From Corallium rubrum (lineage: Eukaryota; Cnidaria; Anthozoa; Scleralcyonacea; Coralliidae), in assembly GCA_964035015.1 (NCBI GenBank), contig OZ035997.1, positions 86,279,982-86,343,981 on the forward strand: a DNA stretch of 64,000 bases, in the 5' to 3' direction. Below the pieces are notes generated by a model. The model saw only the letters and a list, made by a program, of their open reading frames with translations, was not told the DNA's origin and did no database searches. This document shows positions 43,650 through 54,550 of the stretch, piece by piece; within the stretch, counting starts at the first letter, position 1, and each line of letters begins with the position of its first letter. The translations under genes were made by a program, and so were the position numbers.

Positions 43650-43845
43650 TGGTCTGGAAACTCAGCTAAAGACTTCAGTTAAGGTCTATCTTTTTGTTTG
43701 CCTTTATGCATTTTTGTGCACGGTGTACGGTCACTGAACACATTGTATAAAACAAAGGATGTGCACGGTGTAAGTACGGTTCAACATAAAATCACAGCTC
43801 ATTATAGGCGCTTTGAAGTTTGCCGAGTTTCCAGACCATATCTCG
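43650..43845. repeat. fold-back MITE copy 'tatggtctggaaactc'
   Basis: A shorter relative of 26846-27152 with the same ends and 'gcacggt' blocks. Confidence 0.7.
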
Positions 43846-44699
43846 ATTGACTATGGTGGGTAAGTTGCACAAGTCGGTTAACAAGCCAACGCGAGGTAAA
43901 TTCCAGCCCTCTTACTAGGGCTAGCCCTACCAAGAGGGGCTCCATATAAACACTCCCTAAGGTCGTTGAAATGTAGCGTCAAAATTCCCGCCACATTGAA
44001 TTCATAATTATTATTCACTAGACATTTTCAGCGATGTTATTTGGACTATACATGTAGATAGCTGAAAAGGAGATGCAATTCAATTCGACATTTTTCGGTT
44101 CACTTCGGCAGTGTACGAAAACTATGAAATTTATATACTGTCGAATTCAAAGCACGTGTTACGTAGCTCTATTCCGTCAAAAATAGACAGTCATTTACTA
44201 GCACCGAGGGAAACAGTGTCTTTTGCAGCCCCGAGACCGCCGTTGTTTCCCGAGACCACAGCCGAGACGAAGCCGAGGGCGACAACGAGTGATAACCTTC
44301 AGACATTGTTTTGAATGAAGCAAACTTGAAAAATAACAAAGACAAACTGAACCTGACAATCTACTTCCGGTTTTCATACATTTCTCTAGGGAAAAAGTAA
44401 TTTTGCCGCTGCCATGGGTTACGCCAGAGACATCACGATTTTGGACACCACGCGAGGACCGCTCGCCCAATCAGAAAGCTAGAAAAACGGACTTTGACAC
44501 TTGATCTATAACAATCCTGATTCCTTTATGCAATTTAAATTATTTAAGAATAAACGTAAGCACGTAAGGGGCGGACCATTACAAAAGTGATTGTCAATAG
44601 CTCGCGAAGGATTTTTTTCAGGATTTTTAGTGTGCAATTAAAGAATTTTGTTTGTGCACGAATTTCCCCCCGTTCAAATTGCCTTGGACGAATGTGTTT

Positions 44700-44722
44700 T
44701 TTTACCCCCCCCCCCCCCCCCA
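44700..44722. repeat. poly-C tract
   Basis: About 18 C in a row, between inverted 'ggggcggaccatta'/'atggtccgcccct' arms (44569 and 44735), so it sits inside another small fold-back element. Confidence 0.7.
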
Positions 44723-44775
44723 ATCACTTTTCTAATGGTCCGCCCCTAACTGCGCGCCATTATGAACTTGTGTAA

Positions 44776-45220
44776 TAGACCTTTTCGCCAATAGCGGCGC
44801 CATCTTGAGTTCGCAATGCATTATGGTCTATCCAGGGTAGCAAGCTCCATTGAAGGGGCGATTGCGTAGTGTTGAGACACAATGCGGTAATTTTTTGTTG
44901 ATGAACACTTTCGTGGCAACAATGTCTAAATATAATAATTGTCATATTGGTAAATGCAACAATTCTCGGACGTGTAAGGATAGATTCATGACAAATGTAT
45001 CCTTATACGTACGAGAATTATTGCTTCTACCAATATGACAACGATCATATCTAGACATTGTTGCCATGAAATTCTTTATCAAGAAAAAATTACCGCATTA
45101 TGTCTCAACACTACGCAATCGCCCTTTTAATGGAGCTTGATAAGTGAACTTGCAACCCTTGGATAGACCATAATGCCTTGCGGATTCAAGATGGCGCCGC
45201 TATTGGTGAAAAAATCTATT
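44776..45220. mobile_element. fold-back MITE, second copy of the 27680 family
   Basis: 'tagaccttttcgccaatagc' and 'ggcgccatcttga' ends with ~200-bp inverted arms. Confidence 0.85.
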
Positions 45221-45425
45221 CTGGTTGTTTAAGCCTGGTTTCCATATAGTTGTAATTGTTGTAATTCAGTCGCCGACTATCGCCGACTGAATTACAACAA
45301 TTATGTTTCCATATAGTTGTAATGAGGACTTCTCGGTTTTGACAAGGTTCAGATGAGCTAAGTTTGATATTCAAAAACAAATTGAATGACTAAAACTTTG
45401 TTTGTGATCATTTTCACAGTTTATA

Positions 45426-46678
45426 CTAGAAATACATTAATGCAACACCCCCTCGCCCGCTTTTATTAAATGGGTTTTTTGAAACACCCCTCACCCACCC
45501 ACCCTGATTTAAAATAAGCACTCCTGATATACAACCAATATAAAAACAAACAGATTTTAAAACAAATGATAATCCTAGAGATAATTATAGAATTTACGGA
45601 TGGATGACTCACTGATTTAATGAAAGTTGAACATATCAAAGCAAAACTTAGATCTGGTTGTAAAAAATATATTGTTTTTATTGGAGGATTCAAAAGGGAT
45701 AATTAGTTTTAGCAAGCACTTAAATGGCTTATGGCTTCCCTATGTGGCTATGTATAAGTTACATGTTTGCAAAGGCAGAATTAAAAGTTAAAAGCTCAAA
45801 ATTACATTTATAATAGAGTCTGAGATAAAAACAATTCAGTAGAATCGGATCCCAGAAAGAAGTATTAAACAGACCACGTTTCAGTCGAAAATTTGAAAAT
45901 ACAGCAAAAAAAATCGCAAAAGTCCATGCAAAGTCAATGAATAACTTCAACATAACCTTATAAAGGAAGTGTTTTAAGTTAGCTTTAGTTAAGCTGACTT
46001 ATGGTTTGGACGAGCAAAGGGAAAGCACGAAAACGTGAAGCTGTATATTGTTTAGATTATTAAGACAACAAGAACCCTACCGTTTATAACTTTAACACTG
46101 AGTGACCACAACCACTGCAATTCAGATCGAGTTTTGTTTACCATACGGAGTTTGGTTTCTTCAGGTTTTCTGGTTTCGCTTCAAGATATATTAAACCGAC
46201 TGTTTGTATCCTTTTCTTCGTTGTTCTCTTTCATTATTTAAGTGGAACAGGCTCCATCGAGGGCTCCATTTCGTTAAACAAAAGCAAAATACTGACAGAT
46301 TTCATAGTTTTCTTCGTCGCTAATCACCAGTGTCCAACTATTCTTACCGCGTGACACCGTACCAAACATATATATATACAAACAAACAAACAAACAAACA
46401 AACAAACAAACAAACAAACAAACAAACAAACAAACAAACAAACAAACAAACAAACAAACAAACAAACAAACAAACAAACAAACAAACAAACAAACAAACA
46501 AACAAACAAACAAACAAACAAACAAACAAACAAACAAACAAACAAACAAACAAATAAACTATCTCCCAGATTTGGTCTCCCTCGCTTTTTCTACACGCGT
46601 GTAAAATGGACTCCACGCGTGTCGAGATTAGCACCCTCACCGGGCTCCGGGCCTTCGGCCCTACGCCCGGCTCGGGGA
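45426..46678 (-). mobile_element. Helitron-like repeat, copy 3 (inverted)
   Basis: On the minus strand it starts TCCCCGAGCC after A and ends 'atgtatttCTAG' before T, giving the most complete 5' block (GGGCGTAGGGCCGAAGGCC). It carries a 180-bp (AAAC)n tract. Confidence 0.68.
46377..46556. repeat. (AAAC)n microsatellite
   Basis: About 44 AAAC units. Open frames over it (CLFV or TNKQ repeats) are artefacts. Confidence 0.96.
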
Positions 46679-47312
46679 TAACAATATAACAAGCATTATT
46701 TACAAGTTCAGTAACTTCGCCGCTTAAATTTCGTGTTTCGTGAACGTTTGACGACAGTTGCAAACATTTGAGCAGGCGTACGGCATTCAAGTCTTCGAAC
46801 TAGTCATTTAGTAGTCTTCTTTAACAAAATCGAGGGTTTTTTGAAAGGATTTGGCCAGCTTTTGTAAATAATTTTGTGTTTTACGTTGCAAACATCTAGC
46901 AAAAAGTCGCCGACTGTCGGCGATTGATGTTCCCATTAACTGTTGTCGCATCGGCGACTGTTGTAATTGTTGTAGAAGTTGAACCTGATTCAACTTCTGC
47001 AACAGTCGCCGACTGTCGCCGATTGGATTACAACAAGCGTTTCCATTAAGTTGTAATTGTTGTAAGACTTGATCGGCGATAGTCGCCGACTGAATTACAA
47101 CAATTACAACTATATGGAAACCAGGCTTTAGCTACTTTTGATTATATGACGTAAGCCAACCCAGTATTAACATTTGCTCTGGTGAAGGCCTGAGTCAAGA
47201 GGTCGAAAGTTCAGCAATGAACAATAAACGTGGTGCTACCACATATATCGTAGATTTCAGCAATGCTCAAGAGAATATTGGGCTGCCAATCTTTTTGTTG
47301 TATTCTACTTAC

Positions 47313-47395
47313 TAATTTTTCTTCTTCAGCCTCTCTTCTCTTGGTCTCCAAAAACGCTTTTCGTTCTGCTCTAGCTTTCGCCCTTTCTTCCATAG
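47313..47395 (-). CDS. CCDC191: CCDC191-like, exon 5
   Basis: 83 bases between atttaaag and gtaagt. The first two bases complete the Ala codon left open by the exon at 52734. It encodes MEERAKARAERKAFLETKRR, a charged helix, ending in phase 0. The intron to exon 6 is 6.4 kb and holds two Helitron-like copies and several MITEs. Confidence 0.82.
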
Positions 47396-47927
47396 CTTTA
47401 AATAAGACAAGAAACAGCACAAAGTAAAACATGTGTTTACCAACGAGCAACGAGCTATACACGTAAAAAGTTCATACAAATGTCTTGGGTGACATAACCT
47501 GTTTTAGCGCGCTGCCTCTCACTGATGAAGTTAGGCCGCTCGACTAGGGATATAGAACTCAAACGGGTGAACACATTAGCTTCATGTTCCGCAAAATGAA
47601 CACCGACGGTAGTTTCCCCAAGAAGTTAATTTTACGATCTATAGTTCCGTCAAAGGGTGAGCGCCATTGGGTTATCAGCATCTAAATACTGTCTGTCATA
47701 CGTTATCCTTACTAAATTACTTTTTCGCTTTACCTTTTAACTGTTTTTATGAAAAATATGTGTGGCAAAACACGAATAAAAAAACCAAAACAATTGGCAA
47801 TTTTTTGAAATAGACCAGTGAAAATTTGGTAAACTGCCGATGTTGTTGGTAACGGAAAACTCACGTTTCGAGCACAGGGAGCACAACTCTGACGCCGGTG
47901 GTGTGTTTCTCTGTGTTTATTCATATA

Positions 47928-48222
47928 TTATGAGATGAGAACGCTCATGTAAATTGCACGCGCGGTAATTTGAAACTCGAAACAGCTGCCACGTGAATAC
48001 GCGTGACGATCACTGAAAGCTGAGACGACAAAACACTGGTGTGCGGCATAGCACGCAGCGCGGGAAACACTCGTCTCAGCTTTCAGTGATCGTCTCAGCT
48101 TTCAGTGATCGTAACGCGTACGTATTCACGTGGCAGCCGTTTCGAGTTTCAAATTATATACCGCGCGTGCAATTTACATGAGCGTTCAGCAAGCACCGCG
48201 GTCTCATCTCATAATAATAAGG
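47928..48222. repeat. fold-back repeat
   Basis: 'gagatgagaacgctcatgta' and 'aattgcacgcgcgg' pair with inverse copies near 48150-48222. The centre repeats 'ctcagctttcagtgatcgt' twice. Confidence 0.75.
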
Positions 48223-48293
48223 ACTTATAGGATCTACGACGCGGCTAACTCGACGACGTGGCCTTAAAAACGTTAAAATACAATGCATATAAG

Positions 48294-49314
48294 CAGGGCG
48301 TCTATAAGATAGGGCGGTGAAACGCCAATCTGACGTACTGAAACATGTGTGATGCACTTTAGGCATGGGGCGAGTGCGGCCAACTGCAAATTTTGATCAA
48401 AACAAAAAATCCATGTGAAATTCAAGGAGTTTGATTAAATCTCTTATAATGTTGCAACTATTGACTCGATTGTTGATGTAAGTTTTTTGTTTTGTTATTC
48501 ATACGTTTTACTGTTCAGATAACATGGTGGAAGGCATTCGTAAGTATAAAACGACTAAAATTTTCAATGTTGAAGCCAAAGCCATTTATGGCTTCCTTGT
48601 CTAATTTTGCTCCACGCGTAGAACATTTTAATTATTTCATAACTCAAAAACGAGCCAGAACTTAGCTTTTTTGAAGACATGTCTGGAAGGCATTGAACTT
48701 TATTCTGTCAAATTTCATCGCGTAATTTTTTGAGCTTTTTTAGCAATAGTGTGTTGATTGCAGCCTAAAAATTTGGTTACAGTTGAGAAATTTTCCTGGC
48801 TCGAATGTTTTGAATATTTACGTATTTGAAAGGTAGTTAAGCGTCTTGTGGTCACTTTTATATTTTAAAATCGACAAAAGAATACATGTTCTTCTTACCG
48901 TATGATCATCCTTCGCCAGAAACCAAAATATAAAGAGGAAATGTGAATTCTCTTCCAGCAAGCTTTCGTTTCGTTCATCATAGCGGCTTCCGCAGTTCCA
49001 ACTCGCACTCGTTTTGTAAAATATTTAATAACTTGCCCTAGCACCAGAACTTAGCAAATCCAGGGACGGTTACTCCATTAATAGATCTATCTTTGGTATA
49101 AATACTGTTACTTAATTTTTTGAGCTTTTTTTGCTGCATGCGAACGAACACGTCGCAAAGGAAAAAAATACTTGGCAGACATTTCTAAAGACGCGCGAGG
49201 ACTGGGGCGAGTAAATAATCCCCCCAATGTGTTCGAATGTTCGGGGGGTCCCGCGCATCACACATACTTCAGGGCACACGGCTCGTTTCCCCGCCCTATC
49301 TTATAGACGCCCTG
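48294..49314. mobile_element. hAT-like element with 24-bp TIRs
   Basis: Ends CAGGGCGTCTATAAGATAGG + GCGG at both sides in inverted orientation, followed by GTGTGATG in both arms. Flanks ATATAAG and ATATACG could be a mutated target duplication. No transposase frame is visible in the 1021 bp. Confidence 0.7.
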
Positions 49315-49587
49315 ATATACGAGAAGACACGGTAAATTAACTGCCGTATTTCATGTTTAAGCTTGTTTAATGGCTTTAGACGCCCAAGTTCTTGCTAAAA
49401 CGGCTGCAGTGCCTGAGCTGATGTCAACGTTAAGAAACAGCTCTCACTTCCCAGCGTGTTCGCGTCGTTCTGAAGACGTAAAAATACTGAGACTGGCGTT
49501 GTTCCAGAACGAGGACGGTATTGATATATACTCTTGGGATTACAAATTATTCATTCACTTTGTTTTCATTAAAAACTCTTTTGCTTT

Positions 49588-50346
49588 TAAGCCTGGTTTT
49601 CATCATAGTTAATAGAAAATATACATGGTTTGGAAGCTCACAAAAGTCATTGTTTTATGTTTTTGTTCAGGTTTATGGAAATTTTTGCACTTTCATGGTT
49701 ACTGAACATATTGTGTTTTCTGTATAATGAAGCAATCATCCAATAGCAACGTTTGGCTTCAATCACTCAACCGTACTGTTTAAATATTAATAAACCTAAA
49801 ACAAAGGATTTGGCACCTTCGTGTACCTTTCAAGATGAATCGTAGCTTGATTGTTAACCGCTTTGAAGTTTACCGGGTTTCCAAACCATGTATATTTGCT
49901 ATTAACTATGTTTTCATATGTCGCCGATCGTCGGCGATTTGTGATTAAAGCCTAGTTCACACTTGTCGTAAGAATCGCAGCAATGTTATCGTGGCCGATG
50001 GCATAGAGTGCTGTCAGTCTAGACTGTGTGATTTGCATATATACAGCAGTCAAGACACAATAGAATAATAGAATAATATTGTATTGTGTCTTGACTGCTG
50101 TATATATGCAAATCACGCAGTCTAGACTGGCATGCAGCACTCAAAGACATCGGCCAGCATAACATTGCTGCGATTCTTACGACAAGTGAGAACAGGCTTT
50201 AGATGCATGTAAAAAACGGGAAGTGCAGCAGCATGTTAAGTAATAAAGAACAATACAGAAAAGCAGTGCTTTTATTCTTTTACTTAACATGCATCTAAAT
50301 CACAAATCGCCGACGATCGGCGACATATGAAAACCAGGCTTTAAGG
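49588..50346. repeat. nested fold-back cluster
   Basis: The outer ends 'tttaagcctggttttcat' / 'atgaaaaccaggctttaa' are TTAA-flanked. Inside are 49620-49895 (a 'ggtttggaagctc' copy of the 26846 family) and 49945-50195 ('cacacttgtcgtaagaatcg' inverted at the right). Confidence 0.7.
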
Positions 50347-50396
50347 CGCGTCATCCAGCTTGCCGCGTCGGGGATCTTATTAAAGTCCCTAATATA

Positions 50397-50398
<2 letters not shown>

Positions 50399-50441
<43 letters not shown>

Positions 50442-50580
50442 CAGAGAAACACGCCACAGGCGTCAGAGTTGGGCTCCCTGTGTTTCGAGCGGAGCCCTTC
50501 ATCCACGTTTCACTCTGATGAAGAGCTCCGCTCGAAACGTCAGTTTTCCGGTACCAAACCCCCGGCAGTTTACCACATTT
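50399..50580. mobile_element. (TA)n tract plus hammerhead-bearing repeat, variant family
   Basis: (TA)n at 50399-50436 is followed by 'gaaacacgccacaggcgtca', an inverted 'tgtttcgagcggagccc', and a plus-strand hammerhead-like core. The 3' part 'ccggcagtttaccacatttt' recurs (inverted) at 47820-47845. The association of core, TA tract and tail parallels 19431-19725. Confidence 0.65.
50512..50544 (+). ncRNA. hammerhead-ribozyme-like motif, best match
   Basis: CTGATGA core (50515-50521), one extra A, stem II GAGC/GCTC with loop TCC, GAAA (50534-50537), self-complementary ACGT stem III (50537-50540), and C at the cleavage position (50541). Stem I ACT/AGT differs from the TCT/AGA of the 19.6-kb copies but still pairs. 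Confidence 0.6.
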
Positions 50581-50689
50581 TCACTTTGCTCTATCCAAAA
50601 CACTGCCCACGTAGCACTCTAGTTATCTACTAATTATTTGAAATGTCTATAAAAATATGCTTGGATATCTTTCCCATTATTTGAGGACA

Positions 50690-51570
50690 AAAGTATGATT
50701 GCCTTGCAGGGGCGTTTACAACAAACTTTAAATTGTCTATGTAGTAAAAAAAAAACTCGTTTGCAATTCTTTTTCTTTTGATGAAGAAAAGAACATGACA
50801 GGAGCATTCACCAAAAAATTCAAGAGAATCCGACGTATAGTCTTCGAGTTGTGAACTCTCAAAGTTTGCCATGGCTATTTCATTTCTGGAGAAATTTTGG
50901 CTCTCGTACGAACAATTAATGCCTCATAACGTTCGCAGGACAAATATGATTAAGAACAATGGACTTTAGTATTAATGATCTATCTGCATACGTCATTTAA
51001 AGTGTCTATGAAGTGAAAAATACGTTGGCATTTTTGTTGTTTTATTGTACAGAGGAGCATGACAGGAGCACTCGCTGAAAATTTCAAGAGAATCTGATGC
51101 GTAGTTTTCGCGCTATCAACTCTCAAAATTTGCCGTGGATAGTTTGTTTTGGGGAAATTTGCGCTTTTTGGTAACATTGCCTTATGACGTACGCAGATTG
51201 ATCATTAATAGTGAAATCTATTGTTCTTATGCATAGTTGTCCATCTGCGTACGTCATAAGCATTGTTTCCGAAAGCCCAATTTTCTCCAAGAACGAACTA
51301 GCCATGGCAAAAATTTGAGAGTTAATAGCGCGAAAACTATAAAAATTTTCTTTTCCTTGCTCCTGCCATGCTCCTCTGTACAATAAATCAACAAAAATGC
51401 CAACGAATTTTTCATTTCATAGACACTTCAAAGGCACTGTTATACAGAGAAGCCCAAATTTCTCCAAATTAATCTAGCCATGGCAAACCTTGAGAGTTCA
51501 TAACTCGAGAACTATACACAGGATTCACCTGAATTTTTCAGTGAATGCTAAAAAAACACTTCTAAAGGGA
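50690..51570. repeat. alternating copies of a ~190-bp repeat
   Basis: Three to four related blocks containing 'gaacatgacaggagca(t/c)tc' and 'ctctcaaa(g/a)tttgcc' in alternating orientation (50700-50880, 50990-51150, inverse 51250-51430, 51430-51560). Confidence 0.6.
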
Positions 51571-52370
51571 CTGTTTATATATGGAAGGCGGGACGGGACG
51601 TTTGCCGGGACGGGACGTTTTTCAACTCGGGTTTACATGAGAATGTTTCTACCGGGACGATTTTACCCTGGAATACCCTCCCGTTCAACAAGCATCTCTA
51701 GTTCGTGTTGGACATGTTCGGTATTTCGCTTTTCTTAAGAAAACTAAGCTATTTCGTCGGATAAACTGTACGTATGTTGCAGTCAGATGAATTATCTTTC
51801 TTCCAGTATATTTGAAGCTACTACAGTGGCTTATTTCTCGAGTAAACATTCGGAGAAGACATTATAATACATGCATGCGAAAAAAAATTTCAAAATAGCG
51901 GCCGCTATTATGATTTGGACATGTTCGGTATTTCTCTTTTTTTAGGAAAATTAAGCTATTTGGTCGGATAAACTAACTTTACGTATGTTGTAGCAAGGTG
52001 AATTATCTTTCTGCCAATATATTTTATAACTTCTACAGTGGATTATTTCTTGAGAAAACATTCGGAGTAGACGGAGTAGGCAAACTTTGTAAGAACTTTC
52101 AGTCAGAATTTTTGCCAAGTCAGCATAATATCGTCCTGGCAAACGTCCCGGCAAAGCGGGACGGAGTGTTTACATGAGAAAAATTGTCTTGCATTTGCCG
52201 GGATCCTGGGTGAGCGAACTGGGATCTCGATTTGCCGGGACGGGACGAAAAACGTCCCGGGAAAATTCTTTCCAATATAAACGGAACGGGACAAATAAGA
52301 GATATATACATGCATGACGGGATCCCGGCAAACGTCTCGTCCCGCTTCCCATGTAAACAGCCCCTAAATA
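51567..52370. mobile_element. fold-back MITE with 'gggacgggacg' arms
   Basis: The ends 'agggactgtttatatatgga' and 'tcccatgtaaacagcccct' are inverse. The arms are rich in 'gggacgggacgtttgccggg'. The interior has a direct repeat of 'gacatgttcggtatttc' (51710 and 51918). Confidence 0.75.
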
Positions 52371-52733
52371 AGATCAAAATTGAGATAGACAATTTTGGCG
52401 TCTTACTGCCTCTTTAACATTAGTCAGGTTAAGTTGGGCTTCCGATGCGAGTACCAATACTGAATACGGTCCTGATCATGCGCAGTAGATCATTTAATGA
52501 CGGCGTATAAGATTTCGGTAGTCAACACTTCCGAAGTAGAACGAATTTTGGAAGTCAGTTTGATGGGATGATGCAGACCGAATATGAGATCCGGTCGCTC
52601 TAATTTTCTTAGCTCAAGGCTCAAACAAACAAACGGATTTTTCTCTTGAAATTTCAATTTGCTTATCACTTATGTAATTGAATAATCAGCAGTAGATACA
52701 CGCACGCCCCGGCGTACCTATTTCTTAACTTAC

Positions 52734-53292
52734 CTAAATGCAATGGTTTAGTGGGCAGTTTCCTAGACGTCGCATTTGATTGTTTGCTAATAGAAGAAAC
52801 AGCAGACCGAGTGCTCTGTAGAGTTTCCTTGCCTCCACCAGCTAGATAGAGTTGTTTTGTGTTTGCACTTGGCAGTCTACCGCCGTCACTGGTAACGGTG
52901 TTTATGTTTAGTTCAGTTGCAATGCTCTTGTCTTGTTTATTTCCAGTATTATTTAAAGGTACGTTTTGAGGTTGGACCCGACTGTTCACAGCGTCGACTT
53001 CACGCGTATCCTTGTAGGGACGAGCGTGCTCTTCCGTCCGAGACGTAGATCGGGGACTAGTCCTTACTCTTCTCGCTTCTGAGTTAGCTGTTTCTGCAAC
53101 TGGCTGCGGTTTTCTTGTTAATTTCTGTTTCTTCATGTCTCGTAGAATTTCGTGAGGCCACGCTTGTCTAGGCACGTTTCCTTTCACGTTTCCAGTCCTC
53201 TGGTTGTTTCCGCTCGGCGCAACAGAATTTCGACTATCCTTCGCATTCTCGTATTTTGCTTCCAGTTTGAATGGCTGTAAGAAGATTTCCTC
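52734..53292 (-). CDS. CCDC191: CCDC191-like, exon 4 (disordered linker)
   Basis: 559 bases between gttaaacag and gtaagt. After EEIFLQPFKLEAKYENAKDS the exon is polar and disordered, rich in Asn, Ser, Thr and Arg, with APSGNNQRTGNVKGNVPRQ and SARTEEHARP-like stretches and no homology I can name. PRQAWPHEILRDMKKQKL is the most structured segment. It ends KPTKPLHL plus one base. Exon length and position between two helical repeat regions agree with a flexible linker in the CCDC191 family. Confidence 0.8.
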
Positions 53293-53400
53293 CTGTTTAA
53301 CAAAAACGATTAACAATTAATACACAAGGTTGATAAGAATGTCTTGAGTTGTTGGTGGCAAGTAAACGCAGAGCTATTCTATTATCTAAAGTCATTTGGT

Positions 53401-53540
53401 TGGTTGGTAGGTAGGTAGGTAGGTAGGTAGGTAGGTAGGTAGGTAGGTAGGTAGGTAGGTAGGCAGGTAGGTTGGTTGGTTGGTTGGTTGGTTGGTTGGT
53501 TGGTTGGTTGGTTGGTTGGTTGGTTGGTTGGTTGGTTGGT
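53401..53540. repeat. (GGTA)n then (GGTT)n microsatellite
   Basis: (GGTA)n at 53405-53465 switches to (GGTT)n at 53470-53540 by a one-base change of unit. Frames across it are artefacts. Confidence 0.95.
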
Positions 53541-53942
53541 TTCGTCCTTCCGTCCGTCCGTTGGTTCCAGCCATTCACCCATCCATCCATCCATTCACTA
53601 GGCTCGATTTCCAGCCGTATCTCGGGCCCCGCGGTTATTTACCTCCCCTAAAATTACGGCTAGACTCGTCAGCTTGTCCATTGTCAATTTGCACCAATCA
53701 CAAATGTGCCTGCACATTTTCAGCAGGCACATATTATTGGGATGATTAGGATTATTGCACGAATTATCCCGTAAGTTCAAAATGGCGAACAATACTGCTG
53801 ATGAGCGAGGCATGAGATCGCATTTTAGAAACGTTTAAGATTGATTGTTTAAAATATTTACAACAGGAAGCTCTAGAGAAATTGGCAAAGATATGTTTGT
53901 CTTTCAGCCTACAGGATCGGGGAGTCACTTATATTTCAGACA

Positions 53943-54530
53943 CTCTGGAAAAGTGTCGACTCTGGAGTTCCACAAGGATCTATTATTGTCCCCATCATGT
54001 TCCTTATTTACATAAATGATATTGGTTCTGATCTATCCCCTGATACCCTATTACCATTATATGCTGATGATGCTAAATGTAGTAGAGTTATTGAGAATGC
54101 TGGTGACTGTTGTATACTACAAGAGGATATAAACTCGACATCTCAATGGAGTAAGGTATGGGACATGGATTTCAATTTGGAGAAATGTAAATCTCTTTGT
54201 ATAACTAAGAAAAGAAATCCTATTACAACTGTCTACAAGCTCGGGGGTGAAGATATTACAATAACCAAAGAAGAAAAAGATTTGGGCTTGTTGGTAAACC
54301 ATAAGCTATCTTGGCACAATCACGTGTTAAACAAAGTTAACACTGCAAACAAAGTTCTACGGTTAATTAAACGAACTTGTGGAAAACAAACCCATCCCAA
54401 TGTTATACTGAAGTTATATATTCATCTTGTGAGACCACATCTTGAATATGCAAGTGAAGTCTGGTCACCACACCAAACATACTTGAATAAGTCTTCTGTA
54501 AGGTTACGCGTTACAAACAGTTTTTTTCTT
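53943..54530 (+). pseudogene. non-LTR retrotransposon reverse transcriptase fragment
   Basis: DSGVPQGS is followed by FLIYINDI, then the catalytic YADDAKCSR, LQEDINSTSQWSKVWDMDFN, EEKDLGLLVNHKLSWHNHVL and LYIHLVRPHLEYASEVWSP. These are palm and post-palm motifs of a CR1/L2-type LINE. The YADD is intact, but the 5' half is absent and the 3' end dissolves at ~54490, just before a hAT insertion at 54551. It lies in a CCDC191 intron, opposite in strand to the gene. Confidence 0.85.
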
Positions 54531-54550
54531 CTTTTCCAAACAATACCGAC

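Larger units (their letters stand above)
41153..43965. mobile_element. possible outer element with 'gtgtttatatggag' ends
   Basis: 'ggtgtttatctggaggaggg...ttggtagggctagc' at the left is the inverse of 43910-43965. Inside lie a Helitron-like copy, a mariner-type MITE and a fold-back, so this would be a nest of four. The pairing is only ~55 bp and imperfect. Confidence 0.4.
45233..47128. mobile_element. fold-back element with 'aagcctggtttccatatagt' ends, containing Helitron-like copy 3
   Basis: 'tttaagcctggtttccatat' at the left is inverted as 'atatggaaaccaggctttag' at the right, with repeated 'gtcgccgac' and 'gttgtaattgttgtaa' words in both arms. Removing the nested Helitron-like copy leaves an element of about 640 bp. 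Confidence 0.7.

Noticed and set aside
46274-46790. CLFV/TNKQ repeat frames
   Set aside because: Translation of an (AAAC)n microsatellite.
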